From assembly GCA_035235625.1 (NCBI GenBank), contig CP141145.1:41272668-41336667 (forward strand): a stretch of DNA of 64,000 nt, given 5' to 3'. The position numbers and the translations under genes were made by a program. Source of the DNA: Saururus chinensis (taxonomy: Eukaryota; Streptophyta; Magnoliopsida; Piperales; Saururaceae). The first letter of the stretch is position 1. Every line of letters begins with the position of its first letter. Shown here piece after piece: positions 11,636-25,800 of the stretch. The notes under the pieces were generated by a model. That model did not search any database. It was not told the origin of the DNA and worked only from the letters and a program-made list of their open reading frames with translations.

Positions 11636-13506
11636 TCATCTAATCTCAGCAAGGATACCTACATCAAAGGGAGAGATGGGCGGTGACGAGGTGATCGAAA
11701 TAGATGAAGAAGAGAGAGGAGAAGATGGGAGACAAGATAAGGGGTCGAGAGACTGCGCAGACTGGTTGGATGGGTTCCTAACTCTGAAAGGCACGACATC
11801 CTCCAGCAATCCTTGTGCAGTCCTCCCCACTGAATTATTTGCACCGGCCTTTACAACTTCTCCATCCGGAGCTGATCCATTTCTCTCAGTAGTTGAAGTG
11901 ACCATCAATGAAGGGCCCTCCTCCAGCTTGGCTTGGGCGTGCAACTGGGTGTCTCGTTGTTGTGGTTCCGCGGCATGCTCGGCCAGGCTTGACATTCTTG
12001 GCCTTTTGCTGGCATGAAGGGCGGACGAGAAGTCGGTGGGCCGGCTCACAAGGAAGTGGGAGTAGGCAAAATGGAGATGGAGACCCTCGTAGGTGACGAT
12101 CAGCATGTCGGGATCTTCCTTTGATCTTTCCACTTGCTTCTTGGCAGTGCATCTTGGGTTCGTGCACCTGTAGTAGCTCCTGCCATATCAAAACCAAGAA
12201 CTTTTCAGGGAACAAATGAAACTGGCCTCATAAATCATAATCAATCGTAAACGAAAGAAGAAACTAGAAGTACTGGACCACGTCCTGATCAACCTGCCAC
12301 ACTGCTCGTCCTAACACTACAGGATGGCCCAGCATTCAATTACATTCAGAATGGACCAGCTAATTGTTCTACTTTTCCGTCTGGGCAGATGTTGAATTCA
12401 GCTTTCAGCACTCAGCAGTAAGATAGCTTCATGGCAATTTAGCTAATCAGCTTAATGCTCTTAAGTTGAGTTTTACAGAAACTTTCTGGTTTGTGCCGAT
12501 ATATCTTATGGGGGAACTTGGAAGGTGTTACTTAATATTCAATGCATCTTTTTTCGGAACGTGACAAATATATGGTCACGCCCCTTTTGGGAAATAACTC
12601 TCAATGGGAAAGGGTGGGCGGATGAATGCAACATAATGGAGTTGGTAGGGACATCTGTAATAATTTCAACAGTATCTTTTTTCTTCTCATGAGGCCTGGA
12701 ACCAAGAAAACCAGTGAGCAACGTACAATTCCTTTTTAGTGAAAAAGTGCATTCGAACTTGATCAAAATCTCCAGTAAATAAGACCTGGAGCAGATGCTT
12801 GGAACCGGAAAAATGATGACATGGAAATGAACTTAGTTCCACAATTATCCTCATCGTTGGAAAAGAATAACAATGGAGTAGAGTTCACCAAAGATTCTTG
12901 TGATTCTATTAAGATTCATTCTTGAAGTACGAAGAGGAGGGAGAACTACCTGGGATTTGGGCTGTTCTTTATCGATTTCTGCCCGTATTTCCTCCACTTG
13001 TAGCCATCGTCCGCCATTGCATTTCCGCTGCTCTTGATCTTCAAGGTATATTTGTTTTCCATCTTACCGAAGCCCTTCTCGATTAGAGAAATCCTGCAAC
13101 AATCAGTACATGTTTTTTTTTTCCTTAGGAATCAGTGCACGATTCATGAAATTATCAAAATTCATGAAACTACTGTTTAATTAGAAGAATTGAGAAGAAC
13201 ACAGTATCAGTATCAGTATGGATGAACATACGGCGCTCGTGATGAGGTAGTGGTCCGCTGATCACTGGGGTCGACGCTTCTGTAAGTTGATGACAACGCC
13301 GTCTCAATGTCTTCAATGGTAGGGCCGGAGTAGACATTGGAGATGAGAGGGTTGGCAGTGGCTTCCGACGAGACGCCTGATCCAGACTCAACCACCTTGG
13401 GAACAAAGAAGAAGGGACTTTCGTCGTCGAGGAGCTCTCTTACGAGCTCATCCTCGGACCCATTAGACCAAGTCAAGCTCCAGTCTTCAGTTCCGGCCAT
13501 GGACAC
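11636..13506 (-). CDS. WRKY49-like: WRKY transcription factor, group IIc, WRKY49-like
   Basis: Nuclear DNA-binding regulator that binds W-boxes (TTGACC/T). Three exons on the minus strand (13232-13506, 12950-13093, 11636-12179) join through GT-AG sites into 320 aa plus stop. WRKYGQK is at residues 125-131. The zinc ligands C145, C150, H174 and H176 have C-X4-C-X23-H-X1-H spacing, which is group IIc. The second intron interrupts the Arg codon after PNP within the domain, the conserved R-type position of most plant WRKY genes. The stretch [18 protein letters not shown] matches my recollection of Arabidopsis WRKY49, hence the tentative assignment. The N-terminus is acidic ([13 protein letters not shown]) and the C-terminus is Ser-rich. 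The start may be Met1 or Met3 (13500). A W-box core lies about 370 bp upstream. No defects are seen. The family is certain; orthology is inferred. Confidence 0.9.
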
Positions 13507-16500
13507 ACCATATGGCCAAGACGAATAGGCTGGAGGAAGAACAAAAACAAAGAAGTGGAGAATTGGGCTGCTTAGGAAGATAGCAGAGCAGGGCAGAAAG
13601 AGTACCTATTTTCTATGAACAAGCAAATACTGCCTTTGTTTAAATATTTGTTTTTACCTCAACTTGAGACTTGAGAGGCAATAGAATTTGGCCGAATACT
13701 AGTTTGGGCAACTCATGTCCTGTGCTTTCTTTTTTAGAGTAGAGTACACTTTGCCTGATTTTTGTTTCTTTTCTATTGTTGTATATGTGTATTATATGGC
13801 GTCGATGAGGTTAGATGGAAATTAAGGTGGACTTAAACCACCTGACCCATGACCTCCATTCAACTAAAGCAGGAGTCAACTACCCCAAGAGCATAATTTG
13901 ATCTGCTTCCTTGTCTTTTGTTTAATGGAGTTGCTTCTTCACATCTAATTACATGCCTTAAAACATGGTTATTTTTGGAAGCCGTGTGATGTGTGACATG
14001 TGTCTAGACCAACTTCCAACTTACCAACTCTTGTTCCATCACATAAATATCACTTGCATGGTAAACATTGCATATCTCTAAAGCGCAATATCTCCCTACC
14101 CTTTTGCTGTGATTTTCTTTTACATGGAGTACTTGAAACATTCGTATCTGTTGAAAAAATATAAGGCCTACATGTCTACTTTGTAATATGAGCTATAAAC
14201 ATACGTTTATACGAGCTTAGGTTCACATAGTCGAGTGTGAGCCCAGGCATCGAGCATAGTCGAATTTCAATTTAACAGCACACATAACTTGGGGGTAAAA
14301 TGGTTTTTACCCCTTCCTCGTCAGATCTCCATGGTCCCTCAGCTCAGCAAACTTTATCCTTGCAATATATGTATCGTTCAAAGTATTTCTTAAAACCAGT
14401 CTTCAAATTAAATATTAAATATACCCATCAGTAAATACGAAAATAGCGTATGTAGTGTCCCATCCGGAATACGCTGTTAGCTTTTTCGTCCTTTCAAGCT
14501 CTAACCTTAAATGAGGACCCAATACTCAATTATAGTTAAACACACAAATCACAGTTATAAGTTACAGCACTCTTAATAAGTATTTCTTCCCACACGTTCT
14601 CTCCCAAAAGTAGTGTTTTATCAATTTACACATTTAACCACACGAAGTCTAGAACATGTCCCCGGCCCCTTCATTTCCCCCCCTTTAAAACGATTTCTTT
14701 GACGATATTGATGTTATGCAACATGTAGAGCCTAGAGAATTCAGCAAATTGGGATTTCATTAGATGTGCACCCAATAGAATATGACAAGTCATCTACCCC
14801 TTCAACTCGCAACTGCACTCTTAAATCTTAATTAATTACGCTCGGTCCTATCCTTGAAGGACCATAGACCAAGTCCAGCACATAAAAGTCGTAAACTGAC
14901 GGGCCCGAGAAGCTCGGAATTTTGGGCAACTCTTGTGATTACAGGCATGAAATGGAGATGAGATGGTTCGTTAGTTTTGTGGTGAGATTTTGACTGAGCA
15001 GGGTTGGGAATATTGGTATTGGTGGGGGTTCACCGGTGTTCCCTGCTCCACCCCACCCCACGGAGGAAGATGACGGAGGAGGAGTTGACTGGCAGAACAG
15101 TGGGGTTGACAGGTCCTAAGTCAGCCCTGTGTCGCACTCGCCCCCACGGCGGCCCCAAGTCAACGTTTTGGCAACATCCAGGGAATGGGCCCCCCAGAGG
15201 ATTAATGGGCTGGAAGGTGTAGACAAAGTAGAGGCGTGTCCAATGGGCCCCGTGTCGGATCTCACATGATAAAGCCCGTGGAACGGTTGGACAGGTCCCC
15301 ATCCCGCCCAACAACGACGGGCTAACCACTCCCCTCCATCTCCCTCCTGCCTCTCGATCTCCAGAGATGAGCCCAGTTTGTTGGCAGCATTCAACGGCGA
15401 GAGTGCTTCTGTTACATTACATGTTATTCGATCAGCATTCAGCTACGTGACAGAGCCAGTGGTCCATTACCAACCGTGGCTCTCGTGACCAACATGCAAA
15501 TGCATACGGGGATCTATACCGGGCTCTAACTCAATTGCGGATGAGAAGATTGGCCCAGTGATGAACAAAGCCTTGATTTCTCGTCGTCCTCATGCTTAAG
15601 AGATCATCCCAAGCCTTGTCATACCGCCAGAAAATGACAAGAGTTTGAGATCCAACACGTGATGTCAAGGTTGACCTCTGTGAGGGGAATTAAATGTGGA
15701 CAGCTAGAACGACGAATCCGAACTACTGAACTTACGACACAAGGTCAAACCTAGATGAACTGGTTCCATGTACCCTTTCAACGGCAATTTACTCTGGGAG
15801 AAGACCTCAACTTGGGCGGTCTTTCCTTCCCATTCAGTGTCCCAAGTCAGATGACTCCGCAGTTAAGGAGTGATAAGTCTGACCGATACAAGCTGCAGTA
15901 TCCCAGAGAATTCTCACTATTAATTTGTATCTCTTACCAAATAATCTTGACCAGATATGCATGCCAGAATCATAAATAAGCGGTTTCGGAATTATGGCAA
16001 CGGCTGCTGGAATGCTGAAGAGCTACTTCTCACAATCTCAAGTAAATTTTGGCCGAGAAAGACTTCCATGTACAGAGACCCAGCAACCAGCCGTATCTAC
16101 GTGATCAACTGCATCAACCATCCACTTAGTAGATAGATAAGACAGGTCTATAATAAATTGAAGAAACCACTTGGGTGGAAACTAATCCACAATTATGGAA
16201 TGGTGTTCTTAATCCATGAAACAGAAGAGGTCATTGTCAGGAGCCAAGCCCTCTGCATAACGCGTCCTCAAGCACCACTGTCCACTGCGCCGTCGATGCT
16301 TACCAAGCTGTTTTCCATGGCTCCCTCATTTGAGAAGTTTGGAATCAAAAGCACCGCTAATATCCTTTATCTAGAAAAAAACGTCTTGTATATTGAAAGG
16401 ATCCCGTTATCTCTGTGCGCCGGCATGATTTAAATTGCGCAGCCCACAATTTTAAGGGGGCATGTTAATTTTTAAAATCCACCTGCTCTGGAGCCGCCGG

Positions 16501-16909
16501 ATCATGTGCCCCCGGTGCTTCTCAACTATTATAATATTAAAATTATAAAAAAAAAATTAACATAAACTAAGAGTTTGTACTTCCCAATGAAAAAATTAAA
16601 AAAATTAAGAAAAATTAAAACTAAGAACTATTCCCTGCCAACCAACACGTCAATTTAGGGGTTAGTTGAACTTTGAAACTAAACTCATTGAATGAGTAAA
16701 CAATTGAAATGGTATAGAATTCTAACGAAGAGAGGGAAAGAGATGCTCAAAAAGTAAATGAAAGGGATTTAACTAAAATGAGTGGACTAAAACCAGTGTG
16801 AGTTTAGACACGGCGAGTCATCAGATGCATTAATAGAACGGCGAGGTGGGTAGTTTAAACACGCTGGTTCTTAAATAGCATAAGGCCGGGCAAAATAGGT
16901 TATTTAAAT
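13507..16909. other. Intergenic region upstream of the WRKY gene
   Basis: No gene is recognised. W-box cores (TTGAC with C or T) occur at 13874-13879, 15085-15090, 15158-15163, 15671-15676 and near 15743. The nearest is about 370 bp from the WRKY start codon. A GC-richer patch at 15000-15400 contains GGGCCCATTGG-type motifs that can mark a promoter, but no gene start beside it is supported. The rest is AT-rich. Confidence 0.45.
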
Positions 16910-18061
16910 TAGGGCCGGAAATTAGGTCGGGTTGGGTCAAATCAAGTTAGGTTGGCCTTGACCTTCACTAAAATTGGGTCGGGTCATAACTCACCTTATT
17001 TTTAAATCAGGTCAAAAATCTAAACCTTAATTCTATTTGAGTCGGGTCGGGTTGGTTATGCAGGTAACCCTATTTTTTTTTCATAATTTTTTTTATTAAA
17101 CTTGTATTATATATCTTCTCTCTTTACAAAAGGCAAACACAAATAAAATTAAATACATTACAATATTAATTTGAAATGTTTAGTTTTTTAACTAATTTGT
17201 GGATACACTTTTTGTTGTAGCCATCAACGAAGACCTTAGAGGTATAATATTGCATTTTCTCTATTCTATGAGAATGATAACAAAATAGACCTTCAAAATT
17301 TATTTACTCATGATCAGCCTACTTGGCTTTCAATATTCAACATGTCTTAATTTTAAAATTTCAGTAACTACTTTTATATGGCTGCTCATAACCCTACTCT
17401 CCTTTGCAAAAGGTGACACTTAATTATAATTTTTCTCTTTCGAAAACTATCCCTCATCAAGCTCTATTATCCGCCTATCTGGATACATGTTCCTAACCTG
17501 CTCCCTATTATGAATATAGACTTTCAACAAAGAGCTAAATTCAGTGTGCTATGTATCCTTCTAAAAGAGAGAGGATGAATAATGAATACAACAAAATATG
17601 ACATATTTTCATTCCATTCACTACACCTAAAAGAATAATAATAAAAAATTAAACTATATATAAATTAACCACATTTTGAAGATATCATCATTTGTTATCC
17701 CAAAAATGGATGTATACTACAAAACAAAATATACGTGATTACACTTATACTCAAACAACTAATTTATGCTCAAATTTATGTTTAAGCACCTCTAGTTCAA
17801 CATAGTATGCAATAAATAAATACTATAATAATAGTATAAATATATCCAATAGACCAACACCATAATAATAAGGTTCTTTGTTATTTATAGTCTTGGTAAA
17901 AGTCAGTTTGTGTGGGTCGGGTACGACTTGACCCAAAATTCAAAAATGGGTCAAGAGCCTAAAACCTGCCCCTGACCCTACCTGTAGTTGGGTCGGGTAC
18001 AGGGTTAAGCTGGTCGGGTTCGGGTCGAGTAAACGGGTCGGGTTGTATTTTTCCAGCACTA
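16910..18061. mobile_element. Non-autonomous hAT-like element
   Basis: Ends TAGGGCCGGAAA and, inverted, TAGTGCTGGAAA form imperfect terminal inverted repeats. Both subterminal regions are rich in GGGTCGGGT motifs. Flanks ATTTAAAT (16902-16909) and AATTAAAC (18062-18069) match at 6 of 8 positions, compatible with an old 8-bp duplication. No transposase is readable. Confidence 0.55.
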
Positions 18062-18184
18062 AATTAAACCCACTTGCCCCTTGCATGACATAGACCCTTA
18101 CATCAAAATCCAATATTATACAAAGTATCCAATATTATACAAAGTTGGGGTACACATTAACACTAACATGGGTGGCCGGGCAAA

Positions 18185-19350
18185 GTGGATAATTTAATGA
18201 AATATGCTTACTTGACGTTGAAAAACGTGCGTAAAAAGTCTTCTTCGTCTTTCTATCACCATTGTATCATTATCATAGGTCCTATTCATCATCAGGGCCG
18301 GCTCAATATAATTAGGGGCCTTATGCAAAATATTTAACGTTAATATTTAGTATCTAATGTAATAGTAATATGTTAATTAAATAATTTTACTTAAAATTTA
18401 TCCTTCTTACTTTTTGAGTGGTAAATTTATTAATTAAATTTTTATAATCAAGTTTTGCTAAGATATCTTTTTCAATAGATAAAATTGTAAACAAAACAAA
18501 ACATATTTTATATTAGACATATTTGTTATTATACATTTGCAAACAAAACAAAGCCTTGAAATATAAAACTATGATAAAATTATAAGAAAATAGCAATATA
18601 GCTAAAAAAGTAATATAAATTAAAATTTAAAAATTAAAATATCAAGAAAAGATTGATGTGACCAGTAATCTCCAAAATTGCAAGAAATGAGTGAGTATAA
18701 GAGATGAGATGAGAGTCTTTGTCCTAACACTTGAAAATTGAGATAAATGTAGAATCAAAATAGGTGAGAGATGAGAGGAGTTTAACTTATTTATGATATG
18801 CACATAAAAGAAAACCTTATTGAGCTTTGAAATTATTGATAGAAAGTAGAACTTAGTTTCCTTTATACTTTGAAAATTAAAATATTTTAAAGAATAAATT
18901 AAAGCATATAACTGTTGGCTATATGTAATTTCTTTTATGACTTGGATTTTTAGAATAGACAATTTTAAAGTCATTAATTATGACAAAGGACGTGGAATAA
19001 CTTTGTGTCTTTTCAAAGCTATTTAAGTCTAATTTTTATAGGCTACTAGCTAGGTAAGAAAAATAGACTACTAGGTAAGGAAAGTAATACATTAATTAAG
19101 GGGATGAGACATAAAAAAAATATTATTTCTCATCAATGCATTAAAATTTTATCTATTAAATATAATATATAAATATAATATTTTTAATATATATAGAATA
19201 TATTTACATAAGACCTTAATTTTAGGTAGGGCCTTAGGCAACTGCCTAATGGTCAAGCTGCCCTGTTCATCAATGGTAATGAAAAGATGAAAGACTTTTC
19301 ACATACGTTTTTTAACATCACGTTAGCATTTTAATTTAATCCCATTGGTC
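18185..19350. repeat. Interrupted palindromic MITE around a hAT insertion
   Basis: The left arm 18185-18284 (core ACGTTGAAAAACGTGCG) pairs with the inverse of 19274-19350 (core CGTTTTTTAACATCACG) at roughly 75%. The hAT element at 18293-19265 lies between the arms. Confidence 0.45.
18293..19265. mobile_element. Non-autonomous hAT element
   Basis: It starts CAGGGCCGGCTC and ends CAAGCTGCCCTG, terminal inverted repeats of the common plant hAT type. Flanks TTCATCAT (18285-18292) and TTCATCAA (19266-19273) match at 7 of 8 bases. A GGGCCTTATGCAAAA motif near the left end and GGGCCTTAGGCAACTGCC near the right end are typical subterminal sequences of this family. The 973-bp AT-rich interior has no transposase frame. 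Confidence 0.8.
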
Positions 19351-19858
19351 CATGAATAACCTAGACACTTAGGTCAAAATCTAACCGGGTTTACATTGAC
19401 ATGCGTGAGGCCGGGCTCACATGAGCGGGACTCAAATAGAAGTTTCGGCGCAAGGCACCTGATCGGCCGTTGCCCTGATGTCCTTGTGCATTTTCAGACA
19501 AAGTTGATAGTCATTGGTAGCGGGCTCAAAAGCGACAGCCACGCGTGGTGCCCAACAAATCGAAAGGATAAGGAAGCATACCTATAACGCCCGTCACATG
19601 TAATAGCACCATTCTCTAACCGAGCTTCGAGCTCCTAAGTGCAGTCAATGGCTAAATACAAGCTCCATTAATGAATCCGTGGCTGTCTTATGCGTTTAAC
19701 AAGAGATCTCAAGCGTTTGATGTATTATCAAATCCATCAAACGGCAGGCAGTCCCAAACTTGGAGAAAATTCACTAGGAGCAGGCAAAAGTTTACAGGAC
19801 CACAAAAACGATATCTTCATTATCTTTCAAGTTTTAACTAGTCATGGGTAAAACCACC
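19351..19858. other. Intergenic, downstream of ARP5
   Basis: No gene is seen. The right part should contain the ARP5 3' untranslated region, because that gene ends at 19859 on the minus strand. Confidence 0.5.
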
Positions 19859-22800
19859 TTACAGCGTGTACCTCAGCCGGTATTTTCGTAACCAATCCTC
19901 ACCTCTCTCAAGGTAGTCCTCCCTAGTGAAAGTTTGATTCAAGAAATGTTGAGAAGCAGCAAAGGTGGCAGCTCCACGCCATGAATCCAGAACCGGATCA
20001 GATGCCCTAACAACTCTTATAGGAGACATGACGGGCCGTATTTTGCGGACTCCAGCTTCCAGGCGAGCTTCCATGCCAGCAAATAAACAACTCCCACCGG
20101 TCATAAGTATAGAATTGGTGATTCTTGCAGCAATTGTGTCGTCTTTAAAGGGCAACCTCCGAATTGAGATTCCAACCATTTCATCCATTCCTGCCTGGTC
20201 TATCCCAACCATGCTTGGTTGAAATAAAATTTCAGGACACCTGAACCTTTCAACACCAAGAACAATTCGGAAATCTTCTGCTGTCAGAGGACGGGTTTGG
20301 AGTGCAGGCTCAGTGTGGGAATGCAAGGAACCCACATCATATTTTGCAACAAAGGTTGGGTCAATGTCCTGTTGTCAACGCAGTTGATAAAATTAGAAGC
20401 TGTTCTCTGAGATGCAACAATTGATTACTTACAAACAAAACCCCTAAAAAAGGTTAAACAGACAGCTCTTCTTGAACAACTTATTTTTCACCCACTGTGA
20501 GGGGCCTCTTTATGCCACATACAAGTCATAACCGGGTATAAATTACATACCTGAAGACGAGAGGTAAGTCGTGCTAGTTCTGCTTCATCCTCATCAGGTC
20601 CATCATCTTCATCATCATTGTCTTTGCTCATTAGTTTGTATAATTGCCAATCTTCATCCTTGGCACCAAATGTGTCCTCACCCTTCCCTCTATCAAATGC
20701 TGCCGTCGTCAATAAGCGCATCCTCTCCTTCTGAGCTGCATTAAGCCGCTCACCACGACCAACAGCTCCAGAAGAATTGTGATTCCCATTTGATCGAGAA
20801 CCATTTGTCTTCAGCCTCCTTCGCTGATCAACTTTTTCAGAAAGCTGTCTATATTTTGCATGAAGCTCTTCCAAATAAAGCTCTGGATTCTCTCTGCATT
20901 AATACATGGAACAGCTAAACTATTAGAGAATATACAGATAAAAAAAACTACTAGACAATAAAGTAAGCTCTTCCTGAACTTTTAAAAACAAAAATATAAC
21001 AAATGTACAAGGTAAAGCATCTCATAAAGTCTAAAAGGACATAGATAAATATATGCATGAAACTAAGAAGCAAATGTTTTGAACCAAGGGGTCACCTCCT
21101 CAGGAGGGAACAATTACAAACATGTGTAAATGATTCAATGATAAGCAATAGCTATACTCAGGAATCACTTTATCTCCATTGTTTGACCATGAGTAGACTT
21201 CTAATTTAAACATGCATTTTAGGAAAGCACATATATATTAGTATAATCACAAATCATGTCCATGTTGAACAACACAATCCAAACTTAAAGCGTGATACCG
21301 ACATAGACATTGCTTTCATTTTTGCATACGCACCAACTCTACAATTAAAAGAAAGACTGGGACAAAGGAATTTTTCAACAGAAAGTTACAACATACAAAC
21401 GCCGTTCCTCGTCTTCTTGATTTTGCCTTTCTCGCTGCAATTCTTCCTCAAAGCGTTTCTGCTTTGCCCGTTGGCGACCCTCAGAAGTGAATTTGATAAA
21501 CTGCTGCCTTTTCTTTTCCTTAATCTGCATAATGAAAATGATGTTCATGCCACAATTTTATATAAAAAAATGTTATCACTTATTGCAAAATGTCAAACCT
21601 GCTCAGGTGTAAGCATGCTATCAGGGACATTAAGGAGTGGATATTTCTCCCCTGATGCAGTGTCAGCTTTTTCATCTGCCTCAAGTGTCTCACCCTTTGC
21701 TTTTCGCAAAGATTGAGTCAACTTTAATATAGCAGAATCAATTTCCATCTTGGAGACATAATTAGTTTCGGCAAGAAAAGATCTAACTTCGTGCTCTTCT
21801 ACTCTTTCCAGCTGCTCTAGAAGAAACTCTAAACCTTGAAGTTCATTTTCAAGATACATAATCTTTGATGACCTCCTTGCAGCAGCCATATCTCGTAACC
21901 TTTGGCCCTGCTTCTCCTTGACAGCTGCCTTTCTAGCAATCTCTTCTTCAGATGGAATCTCTTCTCGTGGTGGAGGAACCCAGGGAAGCTGCCAACATCT
22001 GATTTTCTCGTCAGCTTCCGTCGATCCTTTCTGTTATGAAAACAATATTATCAATATTTAGAAGTAAGAAAGAAAATAAAATTGCAAAAGAAAAATGAAA
22101 GTGCAAGAGCCTACTTGGAATAGTCGCAACTCCGAGGAATAATCCTCAGCTACATAGCAGTGTTCAAATTTCAGGTCTTCCACTTTTTCCCAGGTGAGGT
22201 TTGATCTATTTGAACAGATGAACGTTGATGACAAGTTATTTGCAAATAACAGCAATCTAGCTCAAAGTACATAGCTGCAACATTAAAAGTGGTGTTTCTT
22301 ACGTGTGGTGTGGGTATTTTAGTGAAAGAAGCTGTTTCATATAGTCAGTGATATGGTAGCCACCTATATTAGTTCTGCAACAAGACTCAATAACAGGCTC
22401 GCCACTTATGAACTGACATGACAGAAGTATTGTTAATGCGATGGACAATCATATCAAATCACATAAGTATACTTATATTAATAAAACGAAGCAAAAGAAA
22501 TACTAGTGCATACAGGGATAACACAGCTAGTATTGAATCCTGAAGACACTGCTAAACCATCTCCATAGCATATTCCAAGTTCCTGATTACGCTTGTAGCT
22601 GAATGCAGCATCAACACCAAAAGCTGCATAATATAAAGTACAACTCAAGATAAATATGATAATCATCCAATTGTCAAATATAAAGTGTCAAGATGAAGCC
22701 ACCAAATGAAATACATCCTTCGAGGAAAGGAAAATAGAGTAACAACATGCACAGAATAAAGTTACAAGGCATACCCACAGATGGTACTCCATAAGTTTCA

Positions 22801-25800
22801 AAGAGAAGTTCAGCCATTTTACTGCGAGATTGAAGTGGATTGCACACACATTCCGTCATTAAAACTGGATGGTCCACCTGTTCTGACCTCAATTTTAAAA
22901 GGAGCAAATATCATAAGTATGCTGAAGTAGGGACCAGCTTTAAATTACCACACGGCAGTTATTGCTTGCAATTAAATATACCCTAAGAGCATGGTTCACA
23001 ATAACTTTTATCGGAGATATATCAGAGATCGAAAAAGAAAATATCTGTAACCTAAATATGATGTTTTCACATGTATTTTATTAATCTAAGCATGTATTAA
23101 CATCTAAAAACCCTAATACTAATCTCAAACAAGGATAACACCATGTGGATACACTTATATAACATAAATTACGCTCATCAAGAAGAATATATGATCAATA
23201 ATAACAGAGAACAACAAGTTCGAATATAGTGTCAATGATTAAGTAGATAACATGATAGTGTACATGTAAATAAAATTTAGAAGTCATAGTAGAATATATA
23301 TGAAACTGGAGATTGGACAGCTGCCCAACCACTAGAAGACTGAGCATACAGGGAATCCAAGTGAGCACAATATTGCCACCACGTCATTATTATCGGGTGG
23401 GTACTTAAATACTCACTTACACACCTCTCATTCTCATGCCTAGCCAAATGATGCAAGAAATGGACTGATTCTAGCCTATGGCTAGAGTGAAAAATGGAAG
23501 GAAGAAGGGACTCACCCAGTGGGCCACGGGTGCGAAAAAAGTAACAGATGAGGGGGTCCAAGATATCAGGAATATCTGCGACATTTTACCTATATCTAAG
23601 ATATTTCAGATATATCTGATCTGAGATGTTTCAGATATATTTGAGATATTGAGGAAGATATGTTTTTCCCCAATATCTTGTGTCTGTAACGCAATCGATA
23701 CTGATATATCTGAGATGTATATGAGATATTGTGAACCATGCCTAAGAGGAGTGGCTTATTAAAGCATTCTTGGCAAACTACAATATGAAAAGCCAACAAC
23801 CAGCTCTATCACTGTTTCCATACCCAAGTCCTTACTCTAACATAGACTGCAAAAAACCTACTCTTTATAACGCATAGCAAGCAACAAAAGGGATGTATTT
23901 TCTTTTACCTTTGAGCCATTTGCACCCATTAGCTGTAACCCAAAATCAAGTATCTAAAAAAAGCATAAACAACACAAGTTAGAACGTTGCAAGATATATA
24001 CACAATACACCAGTAAATTATCCTACCTATGCTAACATACAACACAAATTTTGTTTCAAGTACCAGTTACCAGTTACAGCAGAGGAAACCCTTCATACAT
24101 GAAAAAATAAGGAACAACTGTAATTAGACATGGTCATTCAGACTCTGAACAAGTACAAACACAGAGAAACATTCCTCGAAGCATTTATATGCATTACACG
24201 CAAGAAAGCACAGAAACTGACACAGGATACAGGTATGATATGATACAGGTGCGTCGATACTACAATCTTTAAAAAATCAAGCTACGATATGGGGAGATAC
24301 TTGTATCTGGTATCTGATGTGGACACAGGTACGATACAGTTACAACTGTTAGAGCAATACTCTAACAACAACAACTATTTTGGAATATCCGTGTTTCCCA
24401 GATTACATGCCTTGTTGTTACATGCATTTATCCACACCTTTCGGAGAAAAGGTTAGGCAGTGTTACTTTGGTATGGAATTTACAAAGAAGACCAAGAGAT
24501 ACATCGATTGGAGGGGATGCAAGTTAAATAGGCCAAAAGAAAGAAAGGAAGACAATAAGATCCAATGGAGGTAATAAGTAAAAATAAGTAAAAATATGAC
24601 AACATTATCTCTTACAAAAGAGATGGCACATAACATTCTACAATGGAGGTGTAAGATCCATGTCCCCCAAATTGTTGGAAAAAAGTGCTCCCTGATTAAT
24701 GATTATGAATATTCTGTATGTTACTCCAATAGAGAGTTTACTAGACAAAAAAATACAAAGTAACTACAAACAAAAAAAAAGCTCCCTATTGTAACCCATG
24801 AAGTTCCAAGAATCTTCCATAGCCTAATATATATTGTGATTGCCATAATGATGTGCACATCTTAATTATCTACCCCAATAGTCCAATGAAGAAGCACAAC
24901 CTCTTGATGTAAACTAAAGTTAACAGCTCACCACACTTTGACATGTAAGTAAAATGAGCAAGATTCTCTCGGCTCTGTCAACTCATTTCAGTAGAATTTG
25001 GTTCTCCTACATGATTATAATTCATACTGCCAGCCTTTTTGTTCTTGACCTATAACTCAAGGCACTTGATTAACTTCAATACTGTCAGAATGGTTAAAAT
25101 AGCAAGTAGGTGTTCAAATAAGATGGCAGAAGGAAGCCTGCATTCTTGACTTCCGGCCATTTTCTATTCAGCTTCTACTAAAATACAAGCGATTGACATG
25201 TAGGATTCGGAGAGATTTACAAATGACACATAATTGTTAACTAATAAAAGTTATATTGAATATATAATTAACCATTAGGTAAGTTAAGCCAGTTTTAATG
25301 TCAACATTAATTTTGATTATTAATATTTTGTCTTTCAATCATATAAACAAAATAGATGATGGGCCTTCACTGCTAGGAGTTAACTTGGTGACTCAACAAA
25401 ATTTAAAGGTGTGAGTTGACTTTGTACAGTCTGTAAAAGGTGATATCTACATTTGAATTTGAAACTAAAGAAGTAATTGACGAATACCAGAGAAAAAGGA
25501 TGTCCAGAGGCTTAAGCAGATTATACAGGCGTACTCAAAACATATACATCTGAACCATTCTATTGGCAGCATGCAATGCAAACCTTCAAACCTTTTTTAA
25601 AAAGAAGTTTCGGGACAGTTACAGTAGAAGAGCTCACACACTAGACAAACCTAATAAATAGCTAAAAAAAGAGTTTACTTACATTTTCCATTAGTTCAAA
25701 TTGATAAACAACATTGCATTCAAAGGGTGACCGAAGGGAAGAGCGGGTGCAGTCAAAATATTTCATCAGCGAGGGATCATGATCACCAACAATAGTAACA

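Noticed and set aside
11619-12017. Plus-strand open frame over the WRKY last exon
   Set aside because: Antisense shadow; the minus-strand reading completes the WRKY domain with correct splice sites.
15004-15394. Several overlapping open frames in a GC-richer patch
   Set aside because: No frame has a recognisable domain or splice context; at most the patch is regulatory.
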